From positions 1 to 18,427 of the forward strand of contig DAOTUB010000222.1 of assembly GCA_034437455.1 (NCBI GenBank): DNA of 18,427 bases, written 5' to 3'. The notes below the pieces were generated by a model, which worked only from the letters and a program-made list of their open reading frames with translations, searched no databases and was not told the DNA's origin. Below are positions 1-6,681 of this stretch, piece after piece (within the stretch, counting starts at the first letter, position 1; each line of letters begins with the position of its first letter). Made by a program: the position numbers and the translations under genes. Source of the stretch: DAOTUB01 sp034437455 (GTDB taxonomy: Bacteria > Chloroflexota > Anaerolineae > B4-G1).

Positions 1-278
1 ATCTATGCTCACTCAAGTCGCCTATCCGAGATGATGCAGAATTTACCGCATACACCATTGGCCTGATTTGTTGGCATGTTCGAAACGATCAGTCGTAGTG
101 CGTCGATTTTTTATGAGAAAACCCTGCTACGTGCTCAACGCCTGATGATTAGCAGCAGTCCGGCCACGAACCCTTCACTTCCCTTCGACAGGCTCAGGAC
201 AAGGCTCAAGATTCTCTCCCGCATCACCGAGCCAACCGAGGGCGCGCCGGGGCGTCGGTTTAGCAGAGAGGCAGCGCA
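1..278. other. Leading stretch without a supported gene
   Basis: I see no credible gene here. A short open frame on the + strand (76-282) runs through the dispersed repeat at about 182-207, has no recognisable domain and overlaps the next gene, so I do not call it. A longer minus-strand frame (135-794) lies opposite the DUF4258 and DUF2283 genes and looks like a shadow. The segment is probably intergenic with repeat debris. A possible ribosome binding site (GAGAGG, about 266-271) for the GTG start at 279 lies at its right end. Confidence 0.5.
182..207. repeat. Fragment of a dispersed CTTCGACAGGCTCAGGAC-type repeat
   Basis: The core TTCGACAGGCTCAGGACA is recognisable as a motif scattered in intergenic DNA of many bacterial genomes. 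When translated by chance it gives the tell-tale 'PFDRLRT' or 'LSLSKG' strings, and both appear here in the spurious frames on the two strands. Only one half of the usual palindrome is visible. Recognition is from memory of the motif; copy number in this genome cannot be judged from one window. Confidence 0.45.
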
Positions 279-542
279 GTGAAAATCATTTGGACAAGAC
301 ATGCGCAAGAGCGCCAGGAGGAATGGCGGAAAAAGTTGGGCATCACTCGTCAGGAGGTGGAGGACTTGTTGAGGGATCCCGAACAGGTGGCGCCAGGTGA
401 CCTCGAGGCCCTTGTCGCTCAAGCAAGAAGAGGAAATGGCCTGTTGAGGGCTCCCTTTATCAAAGTAGAAGGGGGACGCAAGGTCCTGACGTATCCTCTC
501 AATAACCTGGGGTTTGCAAGGCGAGAAACCAGGTTTTTCTGA
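279..542 (+). CDS. DUF4258-like small protein, C-terminus broken by an inserted element
   Basis: The 87-aa protein starts at GTG with GAGAGG about 8 nt upstream. Residues 1-71 look like a DUF4258 domain: an N-terminal WTRHAQERQEEW stretch, a helix with GITRQEVEDLLRDPEQV, then GLLRAPFIKVEGGRKVLT. DUF4258 proteins are small, RelE-fold-like and often paired with a second small gene, here the DUF2283 gene at 636. After KVLT at position 491 the frame enters a palindromic element (492-579) and stops at a TGA inside it (540-542). The expected ending, a YWTSKVEKYWREE-type tail, is found in sequence just beyond the element at 590-652. The gene is therefore an interrupted allele whose last 20 or so residues are replaced by element-encoded sequence (YPLNNLGFARRETRFF). 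A toxin-like role is only a guess from family context. Confidence 0.7.
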   Translation: MKIIWTRHAQERQEEWRKKLGITRQEVEDLLRDPEQVAPGDLEALVAQARRGNGLLRAPFIKVEGGRKVLTYPLNNLGFARRETRFF

Positions 543-579
543 AAACCCTGGTTTCTTTCCCCGAATTATTGAGATGATA
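492..579. mobile_element. 88-bp palindromic MITE-like insertion with 10-11 bp target duplication
   Basis: The element is flanked by a perfect direct repeat, AGGTCCTGACG, at 481-491 and 579-589 (10 bp, GGTCCTGACG, if the A at 579 belongs to the element). Its ends are 21-nt terminal inverted repeats at 492-512 and 559-579 matching at 17 positions, beginning TATCCTCTCAATAA. The interior is itself a hairpin: GAAACCAGG (525-533) pairs with CCTGGTTTC (547-555), and T-run/A-run pairing lengthens the stem. It carries no gene. Deleting 492-589, the element plus one repeat, joins the two halves of the DUF4258 gene in frame, which is strong internal evidence for insertion. Non-autonomous elements with 9-12 bp duplications are typical of IS4-like superfamilies, but the parent transposase is not in this window. 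Confidence 0.85.
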
Positions 580-589
580 GGTCCTGACG

Positions 590-652
590 GCCTATTGGAC
601 CAGCAAAGTGGAAAAGTATTGGAGGGAGGAACAAGATGCGAATCCGGTATGA
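590..652 (+). pseudogene. Severed 3' end of the DUF4258 gene
   Basis: In frame after the right-hand GGTCCTGACG repeat, the sequence reads AYWTSKVEKYWREEQDANPV and stops at TGA 650-652. This fits directly onto ...GGRKVLT of the upstream gene and gives an intact protein of about 91 residues. The restored gene would overlap the DUF2283 start (636) by 17 nt, the tight coupling expected for such a two-gene unit. The piece has no start of its own and is separated from its ribosome by the stop in the inserted element, so it is presumably untranslated. Confidence 0.75.
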
Positions 653-875
653 TTCTGAAGCTGACGTCCTTATACTCGTCCTGCGGGATTTGCCCCCGGT
701 GGACGCGGTGGAGGAAGCAGGGGGTGTGATCATCAGCTACGGCGAGGATGGGGAGGCGGTCAGCGTGGAGTTTCTGCATGCTTCTGTGCGTCACCTGATT
801 CGGACATGCGAGATCAGCGTGACGCTTCAGGCCGAGCGTGTACCCGAGAGAGTGTATGCAACGGCTGGAGCCTAG
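636..875 (+). CDS. DUF2283 family protein
   Basis: This 79-aa protein starts at ATG with GGAGG (625-629) 6 nt upstream. The N-terminus MRIRYDSEADVLILVLRDLP is the DUF2283 signature (YD-x2-AD-x-L). It is followed by GGVIISYGEDGEAVSVEFLHAS, matching the family pattern of a D/E-D-G turn, then hydrophobic-E-hydrophobic, and ending near A-S. The last 25 or so residues are not conserved family sequence. Function of DUF2283 is unknown. It commonly follows DUF4258 genes and the two are suspected to act as a pair. Here its start lies inside the severed 3' end of the DUF4258 gene, so the pair was probably co-translated before the element inserted. It may now depend on its own ribosome binding site. Confidence 0.8.
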   Translation: MRIRYDSEADVLILVLRDLPPVDAVEEAGGVIISYGEDGEAVSVEFLHASVRHLIRTCEISVTLQAERVPERVYATAGA

Positions 876-934
876 CGCAGGTACAAAAGTGAGGGGCGAT
901 TCAGTATCTCGGATGCTGTACAGGCCAAACGTGG

Positions 935-1288
935 GTGATAGCGACCAAGCAGGCCGCGCAGTTAGCGGCGATCACCGCGGCAAGGGCGGTCGAGCGAGGC
1001 GATTGCTCCCGTCAAGTGCTGGCCGAGTACGAGCAGGCCTGGCATCGCGCTGGCGGGCGGGAGTTGGTGTATGGGCATTGGCTGCGTAGGGGATTTCGCA
1101 GTCTCCCTGATTGGGGATTGGACCGGATCGTCGATTTTTTCGGCAAATCCTGGGCGCAGAATTGGATTGCTCGGCTGGGGGATATGGATTATCCGTCCAG
1201 GTTGTTTGCGCTCCTGGCGGCGACCCGGAGAAAGCGGGCGATGCCGAAGGCAATAAGGACCAGGCGGCGCGTTAGCATGGGAGTTTGA
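935..1288 (+). pseudogene. C-terminal remnant of a geranylgeranyl-reductase-like FAD oxidoreductase
   Basis: A 117-codon frame (GTG at 935) encodes KQAAQLAAITAARAV-ERGD, then VLAEYEQAW, GHWLRRGF, LDRIVDFF and a GDMDYPS motif. This matches the helical C-terminus of FixC/geranylgeranyl-reductase-family flavoproteins, which normally follows the GDAAG FAD-binding motif. Those proteins are about 350-420 aa, so two thirds are missing. The in-frame sequence just upstream (…GCCTGQTW…, about 911-934) may be a decayed GDAAG region, but no FAD-binding Rossmann segment is visible. In intact relatives these enzymes reduce isoprenoid chains of lipids or lipid carriers. Here the fragment is almost certainly non-functional. 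The family assignment rests on pattern memory and is moderate. Confidence 0.5.
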
Positions 1289-1298
1289 GGTGAGCGAG

Positions 1299-2612
1299 AT
1301 GGTAGTAGCGTCGGCTCGAGAAAAGAGCCTGTTGGCGAGGGGAGCGGCACTAGTGAGGCAGCCGTTATTCGCCAATGCTGGATATTTGCTGGCTGTCAAC
1401 ATGGTAGGCGCCTTGGTGGGGTTTGTATTCTGGGGGCTAGCTGCTCGCATTTATCAACCAGAAGAGGTAGGAACCGCTTCCGCTACACTGTCAGTCATGG
1501 CGCTGTTATCAGGAATCGCTAGTCTGGGAATGGGTAATAGCCTGGTGCGCTTCTTGCCCGGGGCTCGGTCCCCCGAGCGTTTCTTGAACACTGTCTTCAC
1601 GTTCAATACACTGATAGCTCTCCCAATAGCCGGAGTGTATCTGGCTGGGCTATCGATTTGGTCTCCATCGCTGATCGCGCTGCGGCAGAATGGTCTCTAC
1701 ATTGTAGGATTTCTAACCTATATCATTGCAGCAACAGTGGCTGCTGTGGTTCAAATGGCGTTTGTGGCTCGCAGACGGGCAGACTATACACTAATCCACA
1801 CTTGCGTGATTCAAGGCGGACGTTTATTGTTGGTGGTCGTGTTAACGGGATTGGGAGCTATGGGACTGGTAGGTTCGATGGCTTTGGCAGTTGTGCTGGC
1901 CACTGTGTTCAGTCTGACGATACTGCTCCCCAGGGTGGTGCCAGGCTATCGACTGCGTCCCGACATAGTCTGGCATGATCTGACAACCATCATCCCTTAT
2001 TCTCTGGGCAACTATATCGCAAATTTGTTAATTCAACTCCCACAGATGATCTTGCCGTTGATCATCTTGGAAGTATTGGGATCAGCGTTCAGCGGATATG
2101 CTTACATTGCTTGGATGCTGGGCTATCTGCTGACAAGTCCGGGAATGGCTCTGGCGAGTTCTGCTTTTGCCGAAGGTTCTAATGCTCCCCACAAGTTGAC
2201 GACTATCTTGATCAGGGCTGCCGCCTTGGCTCTGCTGTTGACGTTACCGGCAGTGGCAATCCTGGGCATCACGGCTCCGTGGGTTCTTTTACTCTTTGGG
2301 TCTAGCTATGCGCAGGAGGCCTCTGGGTTGCTGCGGTGGTTGGCAGTAGCAGCGCCTCTAGTGGTTCTCACTGGATTGTATTTCACCTACCTGCGCGTGC
2401 AGAAACGGATTGGCTGGTTAATCGTGTTGAGCACTGTCGTAGCTGCAGCTACTCTTGGTGTGACCGTTGTGTTGATGCCCAGCTTTGGTATCGCCGCTGG
2501 TGGGATTGGCTGGTTGATCGGAAATGGCCTGGTGGCAATCCTTACCGTGTGGCAGATGATGAGGGGGAGAGCAGAAGTGATGAGCACAAAAAATCTTTGT
2601 CCAGAGGAATAA
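1299..2612 (+). CDS. Wzx-type polysaccharide flippase (MOP/PST superfamily)
   Basis: The predicted 437-aa protein is almost entirely hydrophobic, with about 12 membrane segments from residue 25 to 425. The N-terminal FVFWGLAARIYQPEEVGTAS pattern (about residues 42-60) is typical of polysaccharide-transport members of the MOP superfamily, which flip lipid-linked oligosaccharide repeats from the inner to the outer leaflet. I prefer ATG 1299 because GAGG (1287-1290) sits 8 nt upstream; a GTG at 1290 in the same frame would add three residues. Length is usual for Wzx (400-500 aa). It is the first gene of the glycan block and is followed after 52 nt by a GT2 gene. Substrate specificity cannot be read from sequence. 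Confidence 0.88.
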   Translation: MVVASAREKSLLARGAALVRQPLFANAGYLLAVNMVGALVGFVFWGLAARIYQPEEVGTASATLSVMALLSGIASLGMGNSLVRFLPGARSPERFLNTVFTFNTLIALPIAGVYLAGLSIWSPSLIALRQNGLYIVGFLTYIIAATVAAVVQMAFVARRRADYTLIHTCVIQGGRLLLVVVLTGLGAMGLVGSMALAVVLATVFSLTILLPRVVPGYRLRPDIVWHDLTTIIPYSLGNYIANLLIQLPQMILPLIILEVLGSAFSGYAYIAWMLGYLLTSPGMALASSAFAEGSNAPHKLTTILIRAAALALLLTLPAVAILGITAPWVLLLFGSSYAQEASGLLRWLAVAAPLVVLTGLYFTYLRVQKRIGWLIVLSTVVAAATLGVTVVLMPSFGIAAGGIGWLIGNGLVAILTVWQMMRGRAEVMSTKNLCPEE

Positions 2613-2664
2613 TGCAAGATCAAAAAGAGCGTCTCAAAATTTTGTTGATCAGAGAGATGGTGCT

Positions 2665-3810
2665 ATGGGTGACAAATCTGGCAAACATACCACAATCGTG
2701 ATCCCTGCTTTTAACGAGGAGAAGGGGTTATTGGCCGTCCTCAATGAGCTTTACGGGGTAATTGACGATGAGTACGAGGTCTTGGTCATTGATGACGGCT
2801 CAACAGACGCTACGCTTGAGGCAGCTTGCCAGTTTCCCTGCCGGGTTGTAAAGCACACCGCGAATTCTGGCAAGGGTGCCGCCATGCGCACCGGAATTGC
2901 CCTGGCAACGGGAGAGAACGTCGTTTTCATTGACGCTGATGGGACGTATCCAACCGACCTCATACCAGAGATTGTAGGCTTTCTTTCTAACAGCTACCGG
3001 TACGTACGTTGTACGCGGCGAGGAGGAAGGGAACGCATCCCCCTGATCAATCGCGTGGGAAACTTTTTTCTGGATACAGGCATTGCGGTGTTTTCTGGCA
3101 TCAGGAGCAAGGATTTTCTCACCGGGCTTTATGGTCTGAAGAGACAAGATTTGCTTGATATGGAGATCGTCTCGCAAGGATTTGATATCGAGTCAGAGAT
3201 CGCGGTCAAGGCTGGAGCTATGGGGCTCAAATCACACGAGATACCCTTTGCCTACAGAGAGCGAATTGGTCAGGAAAAGCTCCAATCTCTGCCCGATGGT
3301 TTCCGAATTGGGTTGCGCATTCTCAATACTGGCATCGCTTATAATCCCTTACTGGCTCTGTTCGTTCCGGGTATCCTTCTTGTGCTGGCTGGTCTGTGTG
3401 GTTCGTTAGGAATTGCTCTGTCCAACGTTTCTATGAAGACTCACACCTGGCGCGTCTTTGTGTGTTGTCTAATTGTTTATCTGTTCGGAGGCCAACTCAT
3501 CGTTGCCGGTCTCGGTTCCAATTGGCATGCATTCACGCAAGGAATCCGTCGACGTGTCCCCTCTTGGATAAAGTGGCTGACTAATCGACTGTCTAATGTA
3601 TTCATCTTTTGGACATCAGTGCTCGTAGGGATTTGTGGATTTATACTCGCTTTCTTGATGAACTCTGAAAGCCCGCAATACTTTCGCTGGGGATTATGTC
3701 TCTTCACGATAGGATTTCAGATCGCTCTATTGTCCCGCTCCCTGTCAATCGCTCTCAGATTGAGCAAACGAGCGCCCAAAGTTGTCGCGTACGCGGAAAT
3801 AGAAAAATAA
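2665..3810 (+). CDS. DPM1-like family 2 glycosyltransferase with C-terminal membrane domain
   Basis: This 381-aa protein starts with a GT2 fold: TTIVIPAFNEEKG (9-21), the nucleotide-binding VIDDGSTDAT (41-50), GKGAAMRTG (69-77) and the metal-binding IDADGTYP (89-96). This set is characteristic of dolichyl-/polyprenyl-phosphate mannosyl- or glucosyltransferase-like enzymes, which charge a lipid phosphate with one sugar on the cytoplasmic side. About four hydrophobic segments (roughly 228-253, 265-285, 312-332, 342-365) form a C-terminal membrane anchor. The start follows GAGAG by about 8 nt. The stop overlaps the next start (TAATG, 3808-3812). A likely role is making polyprenyl-phosphate sugar for an outer-face GT-C enzyme such as the 14830 gene, but that pairing is inference. 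Confidence 0.88.
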   Translation: MGDKSGKHTTIVIPAFNEEKGLLAVLNELYGVIDDEYEVLVIDDGSTDATLEAACQFPCRVVKHTANSGKGAAMRTGIALATGENVVFIDADGTYPTDLIPEIVGFLSNSYRYVRCTRRGGRERIPLINRVGNFFLDTGIAVFSGIRSKDFLTGLYGLKRQDLLDMEIVSQGFDIESEIAVKAGAMGLKSHEIPFAYRERIGQEKLQSLPDGFRIGLRILNTGIAYNPLLALFVPGILLVLAGLCGSLGIALSNVSMKTHTWRVFVCCLIVYLFGGQLIVAGLGSNWHAFTQGIRRRVPSWIKWLTNRLSNVFIFWTSVLVGICGFILAFLMNSESPQYFRWGLCLFTIGFQIALLSRSLSIALRLSKRAPKVVAYAEIEK

Positions 3811-4859
3811 TGCAAGCACAGCCTTTGACTAGCATCGTTGTAGTGAATTATAATGGCGGCTCCGATCTATACGATTGTCTACAGTCGGTTGTCCAATGCA
3901 CACAGTATCCATACGAGTTGATCGTCGTTGACAACGCATCAACAGATGGAAGCATGGGTGGGGTTCGAAATAAATTCCCCGATGCCCTGGTGATTTTTAG
4001 TGAGGAAAATGAAGGCTACTCGGCTGCTGTTAATAGGGGGCTGGAGGAAGCATCAGGTGAGTACGTGGCTGTCTTGAATATGGACGTTATTGTGGAAGAG
4101 GGCTGGCTGGAGTCCATGGTTCGCTTTTTAGAAGAGAATCCCCACGCCGGTGCGGTAAATCCTCTGTTGCTCATATACCAGGATTCGGAGAAAATCAATG
4201 CTCTTGGTCAGATTATTCAATGGTCAGGCCTGGGGTTTAACCGCAAACTCCGATGGCCTCGCGATATGGCCGATCCTATCCCTACCAGAATCAGCGGCTT
4301 GCAGGGGGCAGTCTTTGTGATCAGGGCAGACCTTTTCAGACGCATCGGCGGCATGAACGAGGCCTGTTTTATGTATCACGAAGACGTCGATCTGTCCTGG
4401 GTTATCTATCTGGCCGGTTTCGACCTCTTCACCGTGCCGGACGCGATTGCGTACCACCGGTACGCGCTGAAATTGACCCCGGCAAAACTGCAATTGTTGG
4501 AGCGCAATCGGTGGGCCATGTTAGTCGCCAATCTCAAGACTCTGACGCTCTTGGCCCTAACGCCATATTTTATCGCTACGGAATTTCTGATCTTTGCGTA
4601 CTGTTTGTTCCACGGTTGGTCGTTTCTAAAGGTAAAGATGAGTTCAATTCACGAGGTTTGGCGTCGCAGAGATTTGATCCGTGAGCGAAGAAGGTTCATT
4701 GGTACCATCCGGGTTCGCGCCGACGCTTCAGTCCTGAGAATTATGCACCCCATTCTAGTTTGGGATCAGGTTGTTGGGCTTTTCTTGAACCCTGGAAATC
4801 CGAAGGTTGGTTGGATGTCCAGGTTCGTGAACGTTTCAGGAGAACGGGAACGCGCATAA
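3810..4859 (+). CDS. Family 2 glycosyltransferase, rhamnosyltransferase-like
   Basis: The 349-aa protein has LTSIVVVNYNG (6-16), VVDNASTDGS (39-48), an acidic metal site NMD (90-92, where DxD is more usual), GAVFVIRADLFRRIGGMNE (166-184) and the catalytic HEDVDLSW (190-197). This architecture is that of inverting GT2 enzymes such as dTDP-rhamnosyl and related transferases in capsule and O-antigen loci. A hydrophobic stretch at about 250-273 may anchor the C-terminal tail to the membrane. The chosen ATG overlaps the previous stop by one base (TAATG). A longer frame opening at 3696 would lie inside the upstream gene and adds no conserved sequence. The 3' end overlaps the next gene in the same TAATG way. 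Confidence 0.88.
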   Translation: MQAQPLTSIVVVNYNGGSDLYDCLQSVVQCTQYPYELIVVDNASTDGSMGGVRNKFPDALVIFSEENEGYSAAVNRGLEEASGEYVAVLNMDVIVEEGWLESMVRFLEENPHAGAVNPLLLIYQDSEKINALGQIIQWSGLGFNRKLRWPRDMADPIPTRISGLQGAVFVIRADLFRRIGGMNEACFMYHEDVDLSWVIYLAGFDLFTVPDAIAYHRYALKLTPAKLQLLERNRWAMLVANLKTLTLLALTPYFIATEFLIFAYCLFHGWSFLKVKMSSIHEVWRRRDLIRERRRFIGTIRVRADASVLRIMHPILVWDQVVGLFLNPGNPKVGWMSRFVNVSGERERA

Positions 4860-5326
4860 TGTCTGGTAAGAGGAGACTCAAGATCGCTTTGGTTTGTTCC
4901 CACGGGGGTCATCTGACGGAAATGAAAGCACTATGGCCGGCTTTCTCTGGGCACGAGTGCTTTCTTATCACCTACCGCTGTGAGCGGACCGAGAAGCTGA
5001 CGTTTGTGCAGCGCAAGTATCTGCTGGAGAACATTGGCAAAAATGTCTGGCGCATGGCCAAGGCTTTTGTCCAGGCGGTCGTTATCTTGTTGCAGGAACG
5101 ACCTGACATCATATTGTCCACTGGCTCGGAGATAGCTATCCCATTCCTATGGCTCGGCAAGGTCGTGGGGGCGAAGACGGTTTATGTTGAGAGTTGGTGC
5201 CGGATTCGGACCAGATCAGGCACGGGACCTCTGGTGTATCCTGTTGCCGATCTTTTCCTGGTACAATGGTGCGAGTTACTCAGGGCGTATGGACCAAAAG
5301 CTCGGTATGAAGGTGGTCTGGTATGA
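4859..5326 (+). CDS. Alg14/PssD-like membrane subunit of a split glycosyltransferase
   Basis: The 155-aa protein begins with a short basic segment and ALVCSHGGHLTEM (about 10-22), the GGH loop of Alg14-like proteins. RPDIILSTGSEIAIPFLWLG and AKTVYVESWCRI complete the N-terminal half of a GT28-like fold. In eukaryotes Alg14 anchors the catalytic Alg13 to the ER membrane; in bacteria the same split pair (PssD/PssE, CpsF/CpsG) transfers the second sugar onto a polyprenyl-PP-sugar. The next gene supplies the Alg13-like half and overlaps by four bases (ATGA). The start at 4859 is inside the preceding TAATG. An AGGAG about 17 nt upstream is too far for a strong ribosome binding site, so coupling is likely. 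Confidence 0.87.
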   Translation: MSGKRRLKIALVCSHGGHLTEMKALWPAFSGHECFLITYRCERTEKLTFVQRKYLLENIGKNVWRMAKAFVQAVVILLQERPDIILSTGSEIAIPFLWLGKVVGAKTVYVESWCRIRTRSGTGPLVYPVADLFLVQWCELLRAYGPKARYEGGLV

Positions 5327-5844
5327 TCCTGGTGATGGTGGGAATGCATACGCAATCGTTTGATCGGCTTGTTCGCGCTGCCGATGAAGTGGCTTCATTT
5401 ATAGATGAGCCCATGGTCATTCAGCGTGGCATCAGCCAGTATAAGCCAGCGTTTAGTCGGTATTTTGACTTTGCCAGTGAGACCCAGATTCAAGAATTGC
5501 TATCCGAGGCTCGGATCGTGATCTCCCACAGCGGTGCTGGTTCAGTTCTAATTGCTTTGCAAGCTGACAAGCCGTTGATAGTCGTCCCAAGGTTGAAATG
5601 TTTCAATGAAGTATTTGATGACCATCAATTAGAATTGGCTGAAACCCTGGCTCAACAGGATAGGGTGGTGGCTGTGACGGATCTATCTGCTGAGGCGCTT
5701 GGGGAGGCTATCACACAAGCTACGCAATTAACCAACACGGGGTCTGTCAGTACTGATCTACAGTCCGCGCTGCGGGTCTGGCTGACGGAGCAGGCTGTGC
5801 AGTCAACATCAGGGCAGTGGAAGCTGCTTCGCCGAGAGCGTTAA
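5323..5844 (+). CDS. Alg13/PssE-like catalytic subunit of a split glycosyltransferase
   Basis: This 173-aa protein matches the C-terminal half of GT28 enzymes: a short ILVMVGMHTQSFDRL start, then the UDP-sugar-binding SHSGAGS (69-75), LIVVPR (85-90) and the Alg13 signature NEVFDDHQLELAE (95-107). Together with the preceding Alg14-like subunit it should form one enzyme on the cytoplasmic membrane, adding a sugar (GlcNAc, glucose or glucuronate in known cases) to a lipid-linked acceptor. The family more often has VTVGT near the N-terminus; here it reads VMVGM. Its start overlaps the upstream stop as ATGA. A 69-nt gap follows, the first break in the overlap chain. Confidence 0.87.
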   Translation: MILVMVGMHTQSFDRLVRAADEVASFIDEPMVIQRGISQYKPAFSRYFDFASETQIQELLSEARIVISHSGAGSVLIALQADKPLIVVPRLKCFNEVFDDHQLELAETLAQQDRVVAVTDLSAEALGEAITQATQLTNTGSVSTDLQSALRVWLTEQAVQSTSGQWKLLRRER

Positions 5845-5900
5845 TACTGTGTCTCTTATCGCCAAGGATCTCGCAAATGTAGGGGCCTTTTGAGATATTC

Positions 5901-5906
5901 AGGAGG
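5901..5906 (+). promoter_or_regulatory. Strong Shine-Dalgarno deciding the start at 5914
   Basis: A full AGGAGG lies 7 nt before ATG 5914. An in-frame TTG at 5890 would place this site inside the coding region, so 5914 is the better start. It is the best-matching ribosome binding site I noticed in the glycan block and comes after the first non-overlapping junction, so translation probably restarts independently here. Confidence 0.75.
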
Positions 5907-5913
5907 ATTTGTA

Positions 5914-6681
5914 ATGTCGATGTCCAAGATGCAGTCGGTGTTCGATGAAAGCAAAATAGAGCCAGTGACACGGAATCGGATGCGCCTGATCCGCGCACAG
6001 CAGTTCATTCGGCGAATCTTGAGCCCCATCGGATTGGATGTCAAGGTGGACTTGAGTTATCATGGGAATTATCTTATCAATGTGGAGGACCCAGTGACTC
6101 GTTTCAATCAGGAGAGTGGGAAACGGGATGCTGAGGTTATCTCCGGATATGTCGCCCCTGATTCGGTGGTTCTGGACATCGGTTGCTCGGTGGGGCGTGT
6201 TGAAAAGTTCCTAGCGCCATTGGTGGGCGAGGTTTACGGCGTGGATATATCGCCAAGAGCGATTGCATTAGGGCGCAAATATGTCAGTGAACATCCCAAT
6301 GTTCACCTGTACGCAAACAACGGGCGTGACCTGTCTCTGTTTAAGAATGACAAGTTTGACTTTAGCTTCTCATTGGCTACTTTTCTACACATGAGTGTAG
6401 AGGATACGCTTTGTTATTTAATCGAGTCGTTTAGGTGCCTCAAGCCCGGTGGGAGAGTGTTATTTCAATTTCAAAGTCTTAAGTTGATGTTTGATCAGTT
6501 CGCGTACAGAGCCGTTATAGGGGATCGCACGGAAATACGTCCCCGGCACTATACCCCTGACCAACTCGGTATTTTCTTCGAGCGAGTGGGGTTTGAAGTT
6601 GAGTGTATATACGAGGGGAATTTTAAGGTCGACCCAGAATGTATCTGGATGCTGGCCGCCAAACCTATGGGTGAGCGATGA
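5914..6681 (+). CDS. SAM-dependent methyltransferase (class I), first of five
   Basis: The 255-aa protein has a Rossmann-type SAM-binding core: VVLDIGCSVGRVEKFL (85-100) as motif I, VYGVDISPRAI (107-117) as motif II with the acidic ribose-binding residue, FDFSFSLATFLHM as the motif IV region and LKPGGRVLFQFQ as the motif after it. The first 75 residues are a family-specific N-terminal part. Such enzymes in glycan loci usually O-methylate a sugar. The terminal TGA overlaps the next start (ATGA at 6678), tying it to the GT4 gene. The acceptor is unknown. Confidence 0.82.
   Translation: MSMSKMQSVFDESKIEPVTRNRMRLIRAQQFIRRILSPIGLDVKVDLSYHGNYLINVEDPVTRFNQESGKRDAEVISGYVAPDSVVLDIGCSVGRVEKFLAPLVGEVYGVDISPRAIALGRKYVSEHPNVHLYANNGRDLSLFKNDKFDFSFSLATFLHMSVEDTLCYLIESFRCLKPGGRVLFQFQSLKLMFDQFAYRAVIGDRTEIRPRHYTPDQLGIFFERVGFEVECIYEGNFKVDPECIWMLAAKPMGER

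Noticed and set aside
76..282. Short + strand frame before the DUF4258 gene
   Set aside because: It is made partly of the dispersed repeat (PFDRLRT string), overlaps the next start and has no family resemblance.
135..794. Long minus-strand open frame of 219 codons
   Set aside because: It lies opposite the DUF4258 and DUF2283 genes, runs through the inserted element and the dispersed repeat (LSLSKG string), and shows no domain.
962..1450. Minus-strand frames opposite the reductase remnant and flippase start
   Set aside because: They are low-complexity Pro/Ser/Arg-rich translations typical of antisense shadows, and the + strand has recognisable motifs.
3696..3809. Extended start for the second GT2 gene
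   Set aside because: The extra 38 residues overlap the upstream gene and precede the natural GT2 beginning at LTSIVVVNYNG; the TAATG junction fits the rest of the operon.
4435..4475. Short inverted repeat GCGTACC-ACC-GGTACGC inside the second GT2 gene
   Set aside because: Only 7 bp arms; several such short hairpins (also near 2045, 15949, 16962 and 17691) are expected by chance at this length.
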